DNA of 64,000 bases from Prinsepia uniflora (GCA_032719365.1 CM064875.1:14743816-14807815); one strand, 5' to 3'. Positions 13,538 to 26,100 are shown, counted from the first letter of the stretch. Notes: generated by a model not told the origin, from the sequence alone. A program made the numbers and translations.

Positions 13538-13626
13538 ATGAAATGAATGGATTGAATGAATTGATTAATTGAATGGTTGAATGAATTGATTAATTGAATG
13601 GCTGAATGAATTGATTAATTGAATAC
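13538..13626 (+). repeat. tandem GAATTGATTAATTGAATGG repeats
   Basis: The unit TGAATGAATTGATTAATTGAATGG occurs in about three near-identical copies within the non-coding left half of the hAT element, then grades into related TGAATTAA(A)CATTGAAT repeats up to about 13795. Confidence 0.7.
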
Positions 13627-14148
13627 AAATGGATAAGGCTTGCACTGGCAGTCAACGAAAATGAATGACAATTGAGAAATGAATTAAACATTGAAATATT
13701 GAATACAAATGGAGCATTACTAGTGGTCCAGTGGATGTGAATTGTGAATTAAGTTTAACAATAAAGTGAGAAATGAATTAAACATTGAATACAAATTGAG
13801 CATTACTAGTGGGCAGTGGCTATTGGTTAATGCCTTAATGGTCAAGTGGTCAGTGGTTAATGGCTATGTCTATTAGGAATTTAGGCTATCACTAATTTGT
13901 TAATCTAATTTTCTATTGGCCAGTGGCTGCTATTTTGGCTAGTGGCTATTGGCCTATTGCTAATTTGGTCGGGGGCTAATTTGCTATTCCTAATTTGCTA
14001 TTGCTAATTTGCTAGTGGTCATTGCTAATTTGAATTTGATAGTGAAATGTTTGATATAAATTAGTATTTTTTTTTTCATTCTCTATGCCTCTATGGACTA
14101 TGCTATATGTTTGAAATTTTGAATTGTAGGTTTTAGTGTTTTACATAA

Positions 14149-16560
14149 ATGGCTACACCTTCCGAAGTAAATGTAGAACCAAATGTAACGCCCGAAATCG
14201 AAAAATCATTGAAAAGGAATAGTGGTGATATTGGATGGGAGTTTGCACTTTTGGAAAATCCTACGAACTTAGATAAGGTGAAGTGCAAGTTGTGTGGTAA
14301 GTGTATGAGCGGTGGAATCAATAGGATAAAACAACACATAGCCCACATCAAGGGAAATGTAGCTTCATGTTCAAAGTCTTCGGATGATGGTAAATTAAGG
14401 TGTAAAGCAGCTTTAGAAGAAGCCAAGGTCAAGAAAAGACAAAAGAATATACTTGAAGAGGAAGTGAGGGAAGAAGTTAGAATTCAAGAAGAAGATGAGG
14501 AAGTTGAAATTGGTGGTCCAAAAAGAATGAAACGTTATCTAGGGCCTATGGATAAGTTTGCAAACACTATCAATTCCGGATGTTCAATGGATGGAAATAA
14601 GACATTTCAACAACAAAATATCAATGATGCACTTTGGAAGGAAAGAACGCATTATGTTCATCAATATTTGGCTTGATGGGTGTATGAATTCGGTCTTCCT
14701 TTCCATGCCATTGAGAATGATATCTTCAAAAGATTTGTGGAAGCAGTAGGTCAATTTGGTCCAGGTTTCCAACCTCCAAGTCAATACCAATTGAGAAAGC
14801 CATTATTGAAGGAAGAAGTTGAGAGAACTAGAAAGTCACTTATCACAAAAGAAAAAGAGTGGGCTAAGCATGGTTGCTCAATCATGACCGATGCTTGGAG
14901 TGATCGAAAAAGAAGAAGTATAATGAATTTGTGTGTAAATTGCAAGGAAGGCACAACTTTTCTTTCTTTTAAGGAAGTTTCGGGGGAATCACACACGGGC
15001 TTATATATATTTGAGTATGTGGACAAGTGCATTGATAATATTGGACCACAAAACGTAACTCAAGTGGTGACGGACAATGCATCTAACAATATGGCGGCGG
15101 CGGAGTTGTTGAAGTTGAAGAGGCCAAACATTTTTTGGACTTCATGTGCCACTCACACTTTGAATCTTATGCTCCAAGGAATTGGTAACCTACCTAAGTT
15201 CAAAGGAGTCATTGAGAAGGCAAAGGCCATCACCATCTTCATTTATGCCCATTATAAAACATTGGACTTAATGAGGAAGTTCACAAAGAAAAAAGACATA
15301 GTAAGGCCGGGAGTAACTAGATTTGCGACTTCTTTCCTAACTTTGCAAAGCTTGGTAGAGAAGAAGCAAGAGTTTAAGGCAATGGTTACAAGTGATGCAT
15401 GGGGGCAAATCAAGCTTTCCAAAAGTGAAAAGGGAAAAGCTTCATATAACACAATTTTGAGTATGAATTTTTGGAATGGTGCAACACTTTGTTTGAAAGT
15501 TTTTGGTCCTCTATTTAAAGTGCTTCGACTTGTTGACGGGGATAAAAGGCCATCAATGGGATTTTTGTATGGAGAGCTACATGAAGCAAGGAATGAGATT
15601 AAAAAGGCTTTCAAACATCAAGAGGTGAACTATAGTCCAATCCTTGATATTGTTAATGCAAAAGGTCGTGATAGGCTTGATGGTCCATTACATAAGGCGG
15701 CCTACCTCTTGAATCCTTATTACTTCTTCAAAGATGATAGCATAGTTGAAGATCCAATTGTATTGGAAGGGATGTTTGACTGTGTTGAGAAGTTCTTCCT
15801 CAATGACATTAATAAGCAAGATATTGTGATGAATGAAGAATTTGTGAAGTACAAGAAAAAAGAAGGTGGGTTTGGAAAACCTTTGGCCTATGTTGCAATA
15901 ACTAGAAATGATTTCGATCCGGGTACGAACATTCACAATTCATAATTTCTTTTTTAATTGTCATTCTTACATAGTTTTTTCCAATTGGTTTTTTCATTAA
16001 TTAAGAATATTATGCCTTTATAGTTCAATGGTGGTCTTTGTACGGAGCTGGTGTACCTACATTGCAAAAAATGGCTCAAAAGATTCTCTCTTTGACTACA
16101 AGTTCATCTGGATGTGAGAGAAATTGGAGCACTTTTGAGGGGGTAAGTATATTCAATGTTTGTTACATACTTACAATACTTACAATTCAATGTTTTCTAA
16201 TAGTTTTCAAATTTGTATTCAATGTAGAACCATACAAAGAAAAGGAATAGACTAGAAGCAACAAGGTTGAACAATCTAGTTTATGTCCAATTCAATGCCA
16301 AGATCATCAATAAGAAAAAACGAGGGGGAGAGAAAGATATAGATGTACTAATTGCTAGTGAAGCAAGTAATGCTCAAGAATGGATTGTTCATGGTGGTGA
16401 TATTGATGAAGTTGACTCCGCCCCCGATGATGAAATAAGAGAGCTTAATGAAGAAATTTTGGAATCCGATGAGGACATCCAAGGTGAGGTAAATGAAGAT
16501 GTATATGAGTTTGAGTCTGATGCGGAAAATTATTGGAGGAATATGGAGAAGAAGAGTTAG
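14149..16560 (+). pseudogene. hAT transposase, one in-frame stop, 3 exons
   Basis: Coding blocks are 14149-15922, 16024-16142 and 16228-16560. The introns are 101 and 85 bp with GT/AG ends and matching phase; about 741 codons in all. Domains in order: an N-terminal BED-type zinc finger (CKLCGK near residue 46, then KQHIAH), an acidic/basic linker, a DUF659-like block (IMTDAWSDRKRRSIMNL), the hAT RNase-H-like core, and the C-terminal hAT dimerisation motif SSGCERNWSTFE in exon 2. The third exon ends in an acidic tail. The only lesion is TGA at 14674-14676, between QYLA and WVYEFGLPF. Relatives have arginine there, so a CGA-to-TGA change (CpG decay) is likely. The flanking frame is otherwise open, so loss of function looks recent. 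Confidence 0.9.
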
Positions 16561-16890
16561 AGCCTTAGAGGTTGTTCATGTAATATAGTTATATAAGTAT
16601 GTAATGTATATACTCTTTATGAAGTATATACTCCTTTTGAAACTTTCATTTTGAAAATGTATATGTTTTTTATGAAGTATATGATCCTTATGAAGTGTAA
16701 TAGTGTATACGCTTTATGTATGTATATGTTCTTTATGAAGTATATAAATCTTTTTATATAATTATATATGCTCATTTATTTATTTGATTTTTCCCCTTTA
16801 AAAAAAAAACCGCCTAGGCCCCTCCTAGCCGCCTAGGTGCTAGGCCCCTGTCGGCCGCCTTGGGAGCGCCTAGCGCCGTTTTGAACATTG

Positions 16891-16898
16891 TTTGCAGT
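16891..16898. repeat. right 8-bp target duplication of the hAT element
   Basis: TTTGCAGT, one mismatch to TTTGCAGG at 12221-12228. Confidence 0.85.
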
Positions 16899-17571
16899 TC
16901 ATATCGAAGTTGTGATATTGAGAATTATGATGTGATGCGAAATGGAGGTTTGTGAAAAACACACCGCAAGAGTCAGTCCCAAAACTATCACTATTAGGAG
17001 CAAGCATAGAGACTCCTCGTGATGGATAAATCGAGGACATCACTAGCCAAGAGACAACCAATGAGAAATTGATGAAATTCATCAAGGATTATTTGTCTCA
17101 TATCTTCTTATAGATAGAGGCTATGAACTAACAAGTCCAGGAGCTTTCTAAACAAGGGAAAGCTGAAGTGAAACCAGCACCCCGCCTCTAGAAATCACAA
17201 GCCCAGACAAAGGCAAATGAACCATGGGGTTCGAGATGTCAATATTTAAACCTTTGATCTAAGGGCCATTATTTTCAAAAGCCTCAGGGAATGAATTTCT
17301 ACAGACAAGCATGGTTTGTGAAGGCTTGCCTAATGAGGGGAGTGGGATATCTGCCAAATATCGACCACCCAATTGGGAAGAGTTCAAAATTAAGATGGCC
17401 AAGAATATCTCGACAGGAAGAAAGAGTGAGCCAGAAAGATGGAGGAAGTCTGATGACACAAGTTCATAATAGGATTTTGGGCCTAATCAAAGGCCACCCT
17501 ATGTAGTGGAGCATCAAGCTATCATGACTAAGATGGTAGAAATAAGGCGAATGATTTAAGGACAACCACCA
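16899..17571 (+). repeat. retroelement internal remnant, continues 10640-12220
   Basis: This is the DNA that followed the hAT target site before insertion. It has short, broken plus-strand reading frames and no domain I can name with confidence. LTR A begins at 17572, so the remnant is truncated or interrupted there. It may be a gag-side fragment of a Tat-like element, given the PBS-like site at 12153. Confidence 0.4.
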
Positions 17572-19349
17572 TGTAACGACCTGTCCCAAATTATCGGGAT
17601 TAATTAAGAATTAATAACGGATTAGTCTCGCTAATCGGGGATTAGACGAGGATTAACGGACGTTCAGGGTGAAATGACGATTTTACCCCTAGAATGGGCA
17701 AAACATTGACTCTTCGTTCAGGTGGTCAAATGGATATTGGCCGATGACTGTGATGTAGTTTGGGACGTCACGAGTTCATAGACAGGTGGCACGCCCGATT
17801 CTGACGTTCGAGGAAGAAGTTATGACGTTCAGAAGTTCGGGGGCATTTTGGTAATTTGGTTGAAAAGGGGCAGGAAGTTGGCTTTTGACTGGGAGGTCCG
17901 ATGGTCGAAGGCCAATGACTGATACGTAGATCGGGTCGATACGAATCCGTAGACAGATGGCACATCGAATTCGGGCGTTCGACGGAGAAGTTACGGTTCT
18001 TGGAAGTTCCGAGGAACTATTGCAAGTTTTACGAGATGGCTTAAGTTTTATCTCATGTGAGCCCCAGATATTTCTGTGCTGGCCAAAGGATGAGTGATAA
18101 GTGTCACTCATCCATTGATCAGTATGATTGCATACATGCATCCCCCTTTGTCTGTTCACCCAAATAACCCGAAACCTTCCGCTCCCCAAACCATGACTCT
18201 CACACGACCACACCACCCTAAACCCAATCCAAAACTGATTGCACATGAGGGAAACAGAGAGAGAAAATTGAGCTGATGAAGGTGGTGGCAAGATCGCAGG
18301 CCATCGTGCACGGTGTCCATGGAACCGTGAAGGTATCGGTTTTGGTCCCTTTTCAATTTATTTTTGATTCTTGACGTTGGGGATGGTTTTAATCGATTAG
18401 GATGAGTTTATTGGATTGTTAGGAAGATAATAGGATGATTTTGGCGATGTTTAGAGGTTGAAGAAGCCCTGGCGGATTTTTGAAATGGTTGAACCGTGAG
18501 GACATAATCGAACCGCTGGGTTTAAGGGAGTTTTTCATTGTTTTGATTTCACAAATAGGATTCTAGGAACATGATAGGAATTTTAGGATTTAAAAGGGAA
18601 GGAATGGACGAAAAATGAGGAGAGGAGGGCCTTGGACGGGTCACGCCGGTCCAGGCAGACCGCTGCACAGAATGGATTGGACCGGTCGGTTCGGACCAGC
18701 CTGGCCGAAGGTTGAAGATGATCTACAGTGAGCGCGTGAGCCCACGTGCAGGGCCCTTTGGGCAGCTTGTGGGGACCCCTTTTGGGGATGTGTTCAACAC
18801 ATGAAATCATCTATTTGATGTAACGAACATTTTGGGACTGGTTTCGAGTCGATCGTACATCGTTTCGATATAGTTCGGGTTGTCCAAAGGTTTAGGAGCG
18901 AGTTTAAAAATAGTTAAAAATCCTGAAAAATTACGAGGATTTAGTGAGGGGTTATTTAAGTAGTTAGTAATCCTATAAATTAATTTGGATAGGTTCGGGA
19001 ACCCTGGAGGTGACAATTGACCCGGGAGAGGCTTATGGCGAGCGTATCGAGGTGCGGCTTCGGACGGTCTGTGAGTGGACATTTCTTTCGAACATGATGC
19101 ATGCATAAATGTTTTATAAGTGTTTTAATATATGTTTTGTGATTCCATGAGTGCATTTGTTTGTGGTAACCTAGGATTTATGTATTTACACGTATTTCAA
19201 GATTTTTAGTTTTATACGATGCTTGTACGTGCTAGGTTTTCAATAAGGGTTTAATGAATTAGTTTTGGAATTGGAAATATGAAATCAGGCACGAGACCCA
19301 TTTGAATTACAAACTCTAGGACTTGGATTCTATTTGATTTGATGAGGAA

Positions 19350-19640
19350 TCAGACCGAGGGTCCATTTGAGTTATACGATCGGGTCGAGGGCCCTGTTGG
19401 TTTACGAATTCGGGTTTGTAGCTCAGTTGGTTGTAATCTCGGGCTAGAGGCCTCTTTGACAGTAGTATCGGGCTTGAGGCCCCGTTGGTTGTGAAATCGA
19501 GCTTGAGGCCCGGTTGATTTATGGTTTCGGGCTTGAGGCCCAGTTATTCGTGATATCGGGCTAGAGGCCAAGTTGATTGTAACATCGGGCTTGAGTCCCA
19601 GTTCGGTTTGTGAAATGAGAATTCGGGCATGAGACCCTAT
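19350..19640 (+). repeat. 29-30-bp tandem array of mini inverted repeats in LTR A
   Basis: The unit is roughly TCGGGCTTGAGGCCCAGTTG plus about 10 variable bases. Units start near 19380, 19410, 19440, 19469, 19498, 19528, 19557 and 19586, at a spacing of 29-30 bp. The core GGGC-TTGAG-GCCC is a 4-bp-arm inverted repeat. Outlying related cores are GGGT-ATGAG-ACCC at 19713, GGGT-TGAG-ACCC at 20240 and GGGT-CGGGG-ACCC at 30565. Confidence 0.85.
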
Positions 19641-20310
19641 TGTACTGAGGATTTAGGCCGAGGCCTGTGAAATTGATTTGAATCGGATTCGAGAAATCCT
19701 GTTGAGATGAATCGGGTATGAGACCCAGTTGAAATATGTTTCGAGAAAGAAAATGTACTATACCCTCCATATGATTTATATGGTCTCCTCCAGACGTCGA
19801 CCTGGAGAGTCACGATCCACAGAACAAAATAGGTATCCCGTTCTAGGAGTGGAAGTTATGATGTGGTCCCGGGCCAGATTCCAAAGACATATTCGGACTA
19901 GATCCAGAGATAGAGCCTCCAAGACGGAGAATTCCTGGGGGTAGACTCGGAGTGAGACCCCGAGTAGTGTGCACACTAGTATAGATATGATGAATCGTGA
20001 AATATATCGAGGATGTGTTCCCTAAGGGCTATGTGCCCCGAGTTGGCATCTTCTCGGAAGTTCTGCGAATGGTCTATACGTATGAGTATACGTATGAGGT
20101 TTACGGAAAGTGATTTGGGGGCGGAGACCCTGTGTTCCGTGTTTTAGAAAGTGATTTGGGGAGGAGACCCCGTATTTGATATTTTGGAAATGGTTTGGGG
20201 CGGAGATTCCGTATTCGATGTTTTAATATTTCACTGAGAACAGTTTTGGGTTGAGACCCACGTTTATTGGATTTGGGCAGAGTCCCACTTGTGTTTGGTT
20301 TGGGCTGAGT

Positions 20311-20315
20311 TTCTA
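20311..20315. repeat. target duplication TTCTA, left
   Basis: TTCTA is repeated at 30528-30532, immediately after the other LTR. A 5-bp duplication is standard for LTR retrotransposons. Confidence 0.95.
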
Positions 20316-23115
20316 TGACAGGACCCGCCCCGATCCCACAGGGACCACAAGGGGACGTGCCCTGCTCCCGTCTGACACCCAATAATTCATACCAATTTTA
20401 ACCTCAAAACATTTAGAAGCATAAATAACCAAATTAATGTCATACATAAAATCCGAATTAAACGAATGTCAGACAAGGGATATAATCCAAAATTACAAAT
20501 TTGCGAGCACGACTCTAAAGAAATCCTGCGGGTACACCGCCCAGCAGGGGTTCAGGTACGCAGAAGTAGATCTATGCCTCAGCCTCTGGTTCATCCTCTA
20601 CCTCAGTTTCCCGACCTGGAGGGGTTATCAAAACAGTAAGGGTGAGTGGACCGAAATTCAAGTTTATGAAATCGTTTGATAAGTAAAACATATAATTTAC
20701 CCCTCCGTTTTCCAAACATGCGTGCAACATAATTCAAAACCATAAACCATCAAATGTGAACCATAAGGCATATAATAAAACCATAACCATAATTTTAGTT
20801 GCTGCACTATACACTCCAATCCCGACATCCCTGATGTCTGACGTCCCTGACGTCCAATAGGTCACAATCACAAGGCTACGCGTGCCACTCGGGTCTCAAT
20901 TTCCGAGTTCAATCCCCGAACCCCGTTCGGGTACAGCATCCCCGATGCTTAGCGTCATAGACGCTGGACGTACTAGACGTCCGTGACCTCTCCGGGGTAC
21001 CTCATCCGGAGGAGACAATATAATATGGAAGGATCTATACAGTGCAGTAACAAATACATTTTATTGATATCCACATGCAAACATATATATACATAGGTAG
21101 AATCCGAACCAATCATTCAGTTTCATCGGACGGGTCTCAAGCCCAAATACCGTGAAACGTGCCATAACCATATTTTCCATATCATCAAAACCATCATTGT
21201 TTTAGCATGTGAATAAGTATAATAAAACCAGAAAACATTTATGCACACAAGGGTTTAAGAAAATGGCCCACTCACAGTACAATCCTGCTAGAAACCGAAC
21301 GTACACCCTCGTCCTGGTACAAATGTACAATCCCTGTCAAATCCAAGTATTCGTAAAGGTCAAATTAAACCCCCAACATTCAACCATGAAAGCCTAGGTC
21401 GAAACCGACCCGGGAAAGCCGCCCGAACGCGCTTCCCAAGGCAATAAACCTTATTTTGACCAACTTAATGATCTCCGATCGACCCGAAACCACCGCCATT
21501 GGATCCGGATCGTCGAAACCTAAAGAATGGTGGTGGTCCCACCAGAAACACTGTTCACACGCGCCCCCACGCGCCGGTCAACGTGGCGGTCAACGCAGGA
21601 ACAGTTCCTGCTGACGTCATCGCTGACGTCACTGCTGACGTCAGCATGACGTCATGCTGACGTCATCTGACAGCTGTCAGGTCTGACGTGTCAGACTCTG
21701 ACAGGTGCCACGTGTCAACATCCAATTGGTCCACCTCACTGATCTGTCAGACCACGTGTCAGATCTGACATGTGCCACGTGTCAGCACGGCACTGGTCCA
21801 CGTCACTGACATGTCAGTGACACGTGGCAGTCCCTGACTGGTCCACGTCACTGACATGTCAGTGCTGACTGTGCACTGACATGTGACACGTGTCGGCTCA
21901 CGGTTGGTCCACGTCACCTGACAGTCTGACAGGGTGCCACGTCATCACCTCTGTCCTCAGACGGGTTGACCCGTATCTCTGCAACTTGGGTCGAACAGAC
22001 CCGCGATCACGACCCGGTCACCATTTCTTCTACACCCAACCATTTTCACTCTGGTTTGTTCCTAGATGTTCGTCTTATACCCAGGAACAGTTCTAGCTAA
22101 TTAAAATCAATAAACAAGGGCTGAAACAAAGACTTACCTCGATGAACAGACCCGGGTTCCCGTCGCCGTTTGCACTCCGTTCAGGCTACCTCCGGTCGTG
22201 AACTCAAGCCCAGAAGGTTCCTATAAGTCCCTAGAGTCGATTAGGATTAATAGGAAACAAAACTAAACGTGGGAATTCGAGTTACCAAAATCTGAGTTTT
22301 AGAAACCGTTTCGGGTTTTCCGGTTTTCCCCCCACGCCGCCGTCCTCCGCCGTGCCCACTGCCACCGTTCAGCCTCGCCGGCAAGTCCCCAATACACAGA
22401 CACAGAGAGTGGATGGTTTGCTGGAAAGGTTGGATCGAAATGGCAGAATGTGCTCTGCGGGTATGAATTATAAAGAAATGGAGGGAAGGAAATGGATGGC
22501 TCAGATTGAATCTCCAGATTAGATCAAGGGCTGAGATCTGATCTGGGGTTTTCAATCCAAAGGCTGACATTAAAAGCTGGTTCAAATGTTTAATTAATCC
22601 AATAGTGGATCTGATCCAATCTAGCCAATGGGTGAGTGACACTTGTCACTCCCCAGGTGTCCTTCAATCAGAATTTCTGAATATAATATTCGACACGAAA
22701 ACCGAGACACGAACTTCCCGAATTCACGTTTCTGACCATAACTTCCTCGTACGAAGTCCGATTTCGGCGTGCCGCCTGTCTACGGACTCAGGACGTCGAG
22801 GCCTACCCAACGGTTCTTGAGTCAACTGAAAATTAGTTGTCAAAAGAAAAGTCAACATTTTCCCCCGAGAGTCCAAATTACGGTAATGCCCCTGAACTTC
22901 CGATAGCCATAACTTTTTCCCTGATCGTCCGAAATGGACGTGCCACCTGTCTATGAACTCGTGACGTCCCGAACTACGTCACGGTCATAGGTCAAAGTCC
23001 ATTTAGTTCCTCAATCAAAAAGTCAACAATTTGACCATACCATTCACCGGGGTAAAATCGTCAATTCACACAAAAAATTACAATATGGAAATCCTCGAAT
23101 TTCCGGGGTGTTACA
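20316..23115 (-). repeat. 3' LTR of the chromovirus
   Basis: On the sense strand it begins TGTAACACCCCGG and ends CCTGTCA. It has 2800 bp in register (offset 7412) with the 5' LTR. It contains the TGACGTCA array (21612-21665), many CACGTG-type sites (about 21700-21960) and the bracket arms at 20640-20651 and 21266-21277. Open frames within it (such as 22247-22642) occur identically in both LTRs and look non-genic. Confidence 0.95.
21612..21665. promoter_or_regulatory. array of five TGACGTCA sites in the 3' LTR
   Basis: Perfect TGACGTCA palindromes start at 21612, 21624, 21636, 21647 and 21658, spaced 12, 12, 11 and 11 bp, about one helical turn. TGACGTCA is a classic bZIP (TGA/CREB-type) site. 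Downstream to about 21960 there are repeated CCACGTGTC (G-box/ABRE-like) and CTGACATGTCAG palindromes. The function is inferred only from the motifs. Confidence 0.75.
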
Positions 23116-23130
23116 ACCTTCCCCCCTTAA
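23116..23130 (-). other. polypurine tract of the chromovirus
   Basis: The sense strand reads TTAAGGGGGGAAGGT directly before the 3' LTR start TGTAACA. This is the expected plus-strand primer site. Confidence 0.9.
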
Positions 23131-23149
23131 GAAATTTCGTCCCGAAATT

Positions 23150-26100
23150 TCAAAGAAACAAATGAGGAAATTGTTCTCGCATCTGAGCCTCAGGCTCCCA
23201 TGTGGCTTCTTCCACATCCTGGTTTCTCCAGAGAATTTTCACGAGAGGGATCGTCTTTCGACGTAGTACCTTGTCCTTCCGATCCAAGATCTGTACTGGT
23301 TGTTCTTCAAAGCTCAAATCCTCCCGTAGTTCGACAGGTTGTTCCCTAAGTACATGAGAAGCATCACGTACGTACATCCGCAACATCGATACGTGGAAAA
23401 CATCGTGAACTCTTGATAGTTCTGGGGGTAGTGCCAATCTGTATGCAACTCTGCCAATTCTCTCCACGATTTCATAAGGTCCGATAAAACGCGGACTCAG
23501 TTTCCCCCGTCGGCCAAAACGGATAATCCCTTTCCATGGAGACAACTTCAGGAAGACAAAATCTCCCACATCAAACTCCAAGTCTCGAATCCGTCGGTCG
23601 GCATAACTCTTCTGGCGATCCTGTGCCACCTTCAATCTTTCCTTGATCACGCGAACAGTTTCCATGGTTAAGTCCATTATCTCCGGCCCTACAGCCGCTC
23701 GCTCTCCTACCTCCGTCCAGCAGATAGGTGTCCTGCACTGTCGGCCATACAGTGCCTCATAAGGTGCCATCCCGATGCTTGCCTGATAGCTGTTGTTGTA
23801 AGCGAATTCCATCAATGGCAAATGAGTATCCCAAGAGTCTTGAAACTGTAGTACACATGACCTCATCATGTCCTCCAGGGTTTGAATGGTTCTCTCAGAC
23901 TGTCCATCGGTCTGTGGATGGAAAGCAGTACTGAAACGTAGGTTTGTTCCCAAAGTAGCTTGCAAACTCCGCCAGAACCTGGAAGTGAAACGCGGATCAC
24001 GATCGGACACGATCGATTCCGGCGTACCATGCAATCGTATGATTTCCTTCACAAACAACTGAGCCAGTCGGTTAGATTTATAGGTTTCCTGAACTGGCAG
24101 AAAATGGGCTGATTTGGTTAACCGATCCACGATCACCCATACTCCGTCCACTCCACTCTGAGTCCTCGGTAACTTAAAGACGAAGTCCATGGTGATGTGA
24201 TCCCACTTCCACTCAGGAATCGGAAGTGGCTGCATAGCCCCATATGGTCTCTGCCGTTCCGCCTTAACCTGCTGACAGGTTAAGCATTTGCTCACGAACT
24301 CAGCAATATCCTTCTTCATTCCTGGCCACCAATAATGGTTCCGGAGGGTACGGTACATCTTTGTACCTCCCGGATGCATAGCATAGGCCGAACTGTGGGC
24401 CTCTTCAAGTATCTCGGCCCGTAACTCTGCCACTGCAGGTACGCACAAACGGCCCAATTTCACCAGTGCTCCATCGTCCCGGATGGTAAAATCCTGTCTC
24501 CCATCCGCATCGACCTCAATTCTGTAAATACAGAGTATCGGATCCTGCAGTTGTGCTTCAATGATCCGATCAATCAGTACTGGTCGCACATGGAAGCTGG
24601 CCAACAAAGCTCCATGCTCGTCAGTACCCAAAATAACTCCCGCCTTCCGGAGTTCCACCAGCAAGGGAAGATACACCACCCCAAGGTGTGCAATAGTTCC
24701 TGCTGATTTCCTGCTGAGTGCATCCGCCACCACATTGGCCTTACCCGGATGGTACTCGATCGTACAGTCATAGTCCTTCAGTAGCTCCAACCATCTCCGT
24801 TGTCTCATGTTGAGCTCCTTCTGAGTGAATAAATATTTAAGACTCTGGTGGTCGGTGTATATTCGACACGTTGCGCCGAACAGATAATGTCTCCAGATTT
24901 TGAGAGCATGAACCACCGCCGCCAACTCCAAATCATGGGTAGGGTAGTTCAGCTCATGAGTCTTCAGCTGCCGGGATGCATAGGCGATAACCTTGCCAGT
25001 TTGCATCAACACGCAGCCTAGACCTTGCAGCGATGCATCACTGAAGACCACAAACTCTCCACTGTCATCCGGCAATGCAAGGACAGGTGCAGTGGTCAAC
25101 CGATCTTTCAACTCTTGAAAGCTCCGATCGCACTGCTCGTCCCAGATAAACTTTACTCCCTTTCGAGTCAAACGAGTCAATGGTGCAGCAATTTTGGAGA
25201 AACCCTCCACGAATCTCCGGTAGTAACCTGCTAATCCGACGAAACTCCGCACCTCGGTCACCGTTGTCGGTCTAGCCCAGTTGGTCACCGCTTCTGTTTT
25301 CTGGGGATCCACGCAAATCCCATCCGTCGATATCACGTGTCCCAGAAAACCAATACTGCTCAGCCAAAACTGACACTTGCTCAGCTTGGCATACAATTGT
25401 TCTTGTCTCAGTCTCTCCAAAACCAACCGTAGATGTTCTTCATGTGCACGGGCACTCCTCGAGTATACCAAAATATCATCAATGAACACAATCACGAACT
25501 TATCCAGGTAGGGTCGGAAGACCCGGTTCATCAGATCCATGAATGCTGCTGGAGCATTCGTCAAACCAAATGGCATAACAAGGAACTCGTAGTGCCCGTA
25601 ACGGGTTCGAAAAGCAGTTTTCGGAATATCCTCCTCCGAAATCCTCAGTTGGTGATACCCAGATCGCAAATCAATTTTCGAGAAGCACTGAGCTCCCCGC
25701 AACTGGTCGAAAAGGTCATCAATCCTGGGTAGAGGATACTGGTTCCTCAATGTCACCTTGTTGAGTTGTCGATAATCAATACATAAACGGAGACTTCCTT
25801 CCTTCTTCTTCACGAACAACACCGGTGCTCCCCACGGTGAAGTGCTCGGTCGGACATACCCCAAATCTACCAACTCCTGCAATTGAGTCTTGAGTTCCCG
25901 TAACTCGGCCGGCGCCATCCGGTATGGTGCCTGGGATATAGGTCGGGTACCCGGGAGTAGTTCAATAGTAAACTCAATCTCCCGCGATGGTGGCAATCCA
26001 GGTAAGTCTTCCGGGAATACGTCCGGAAACTCACAGACCACCGGTATTTCGTCGATAACCGGAGTATCGACCCGTTCCGACACGACATGCGCCAGATAAC

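Larger units (their letters stand above)
12229..16890 (+). mobile_element. complete hAT DNA transposon
   Basis: The element is 4662 bp. The left end reads CAATGTTCGAAAAGGCG and the right end, reversed, reads CAATGTTCAAAACGGCG (15 of 17 identical). Both subterminal regions are GC-rich and dense in CCTAGGCGG/GCGCCTAGG variants (12240-12400 and 16810-16875), likely transposase binding sites. Flanks carry an 8-bp target duplication. The transposase gene lies in the right half (14149-16560). The left 1.9 kb is non-coding, presumably promoter and leader. One nonsense codon in the transposase makes it probably non-autonomous now. Confidence 0.93.
17572..20315 (+). repeat. LTR A, first part (split by the chromovirus)
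   Basis: Starts TGTAACGACCTGTCCC, the usual start of this long-LTR gypsy group. It continues to 20315, where the Tekay element is inserted (TTCTA duplicated), and resumes at 30533. The restored LTR would be about 3.2 kb. It contains two versions of the conserved GACAGGTGGCACG module (about 17755-17830 and 17935-18010), inverted arm CTGTGAGTGGAC at 19069-19080, TGCATGCA at about 19098, and a 29-30-bp repeat array (19350-19640). Its partner arm lies at 30797-30808. Confidence 0.85.

Noticed and set aside
19411..19440. TGTAGCTCAGTTGGT, like a tRNA D-arm
   Set aside because: It is one unit of the 30-bp array in LTR A; no anticodon arm, T-arm or acceptor stem follows.
22247..22642. 131-aa minus-strand open frame, repeated at 29659-30054
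   Set aside because: It lies inside the chromovirus LTR and is identical only because the LTRs are identical; no domain is seen.
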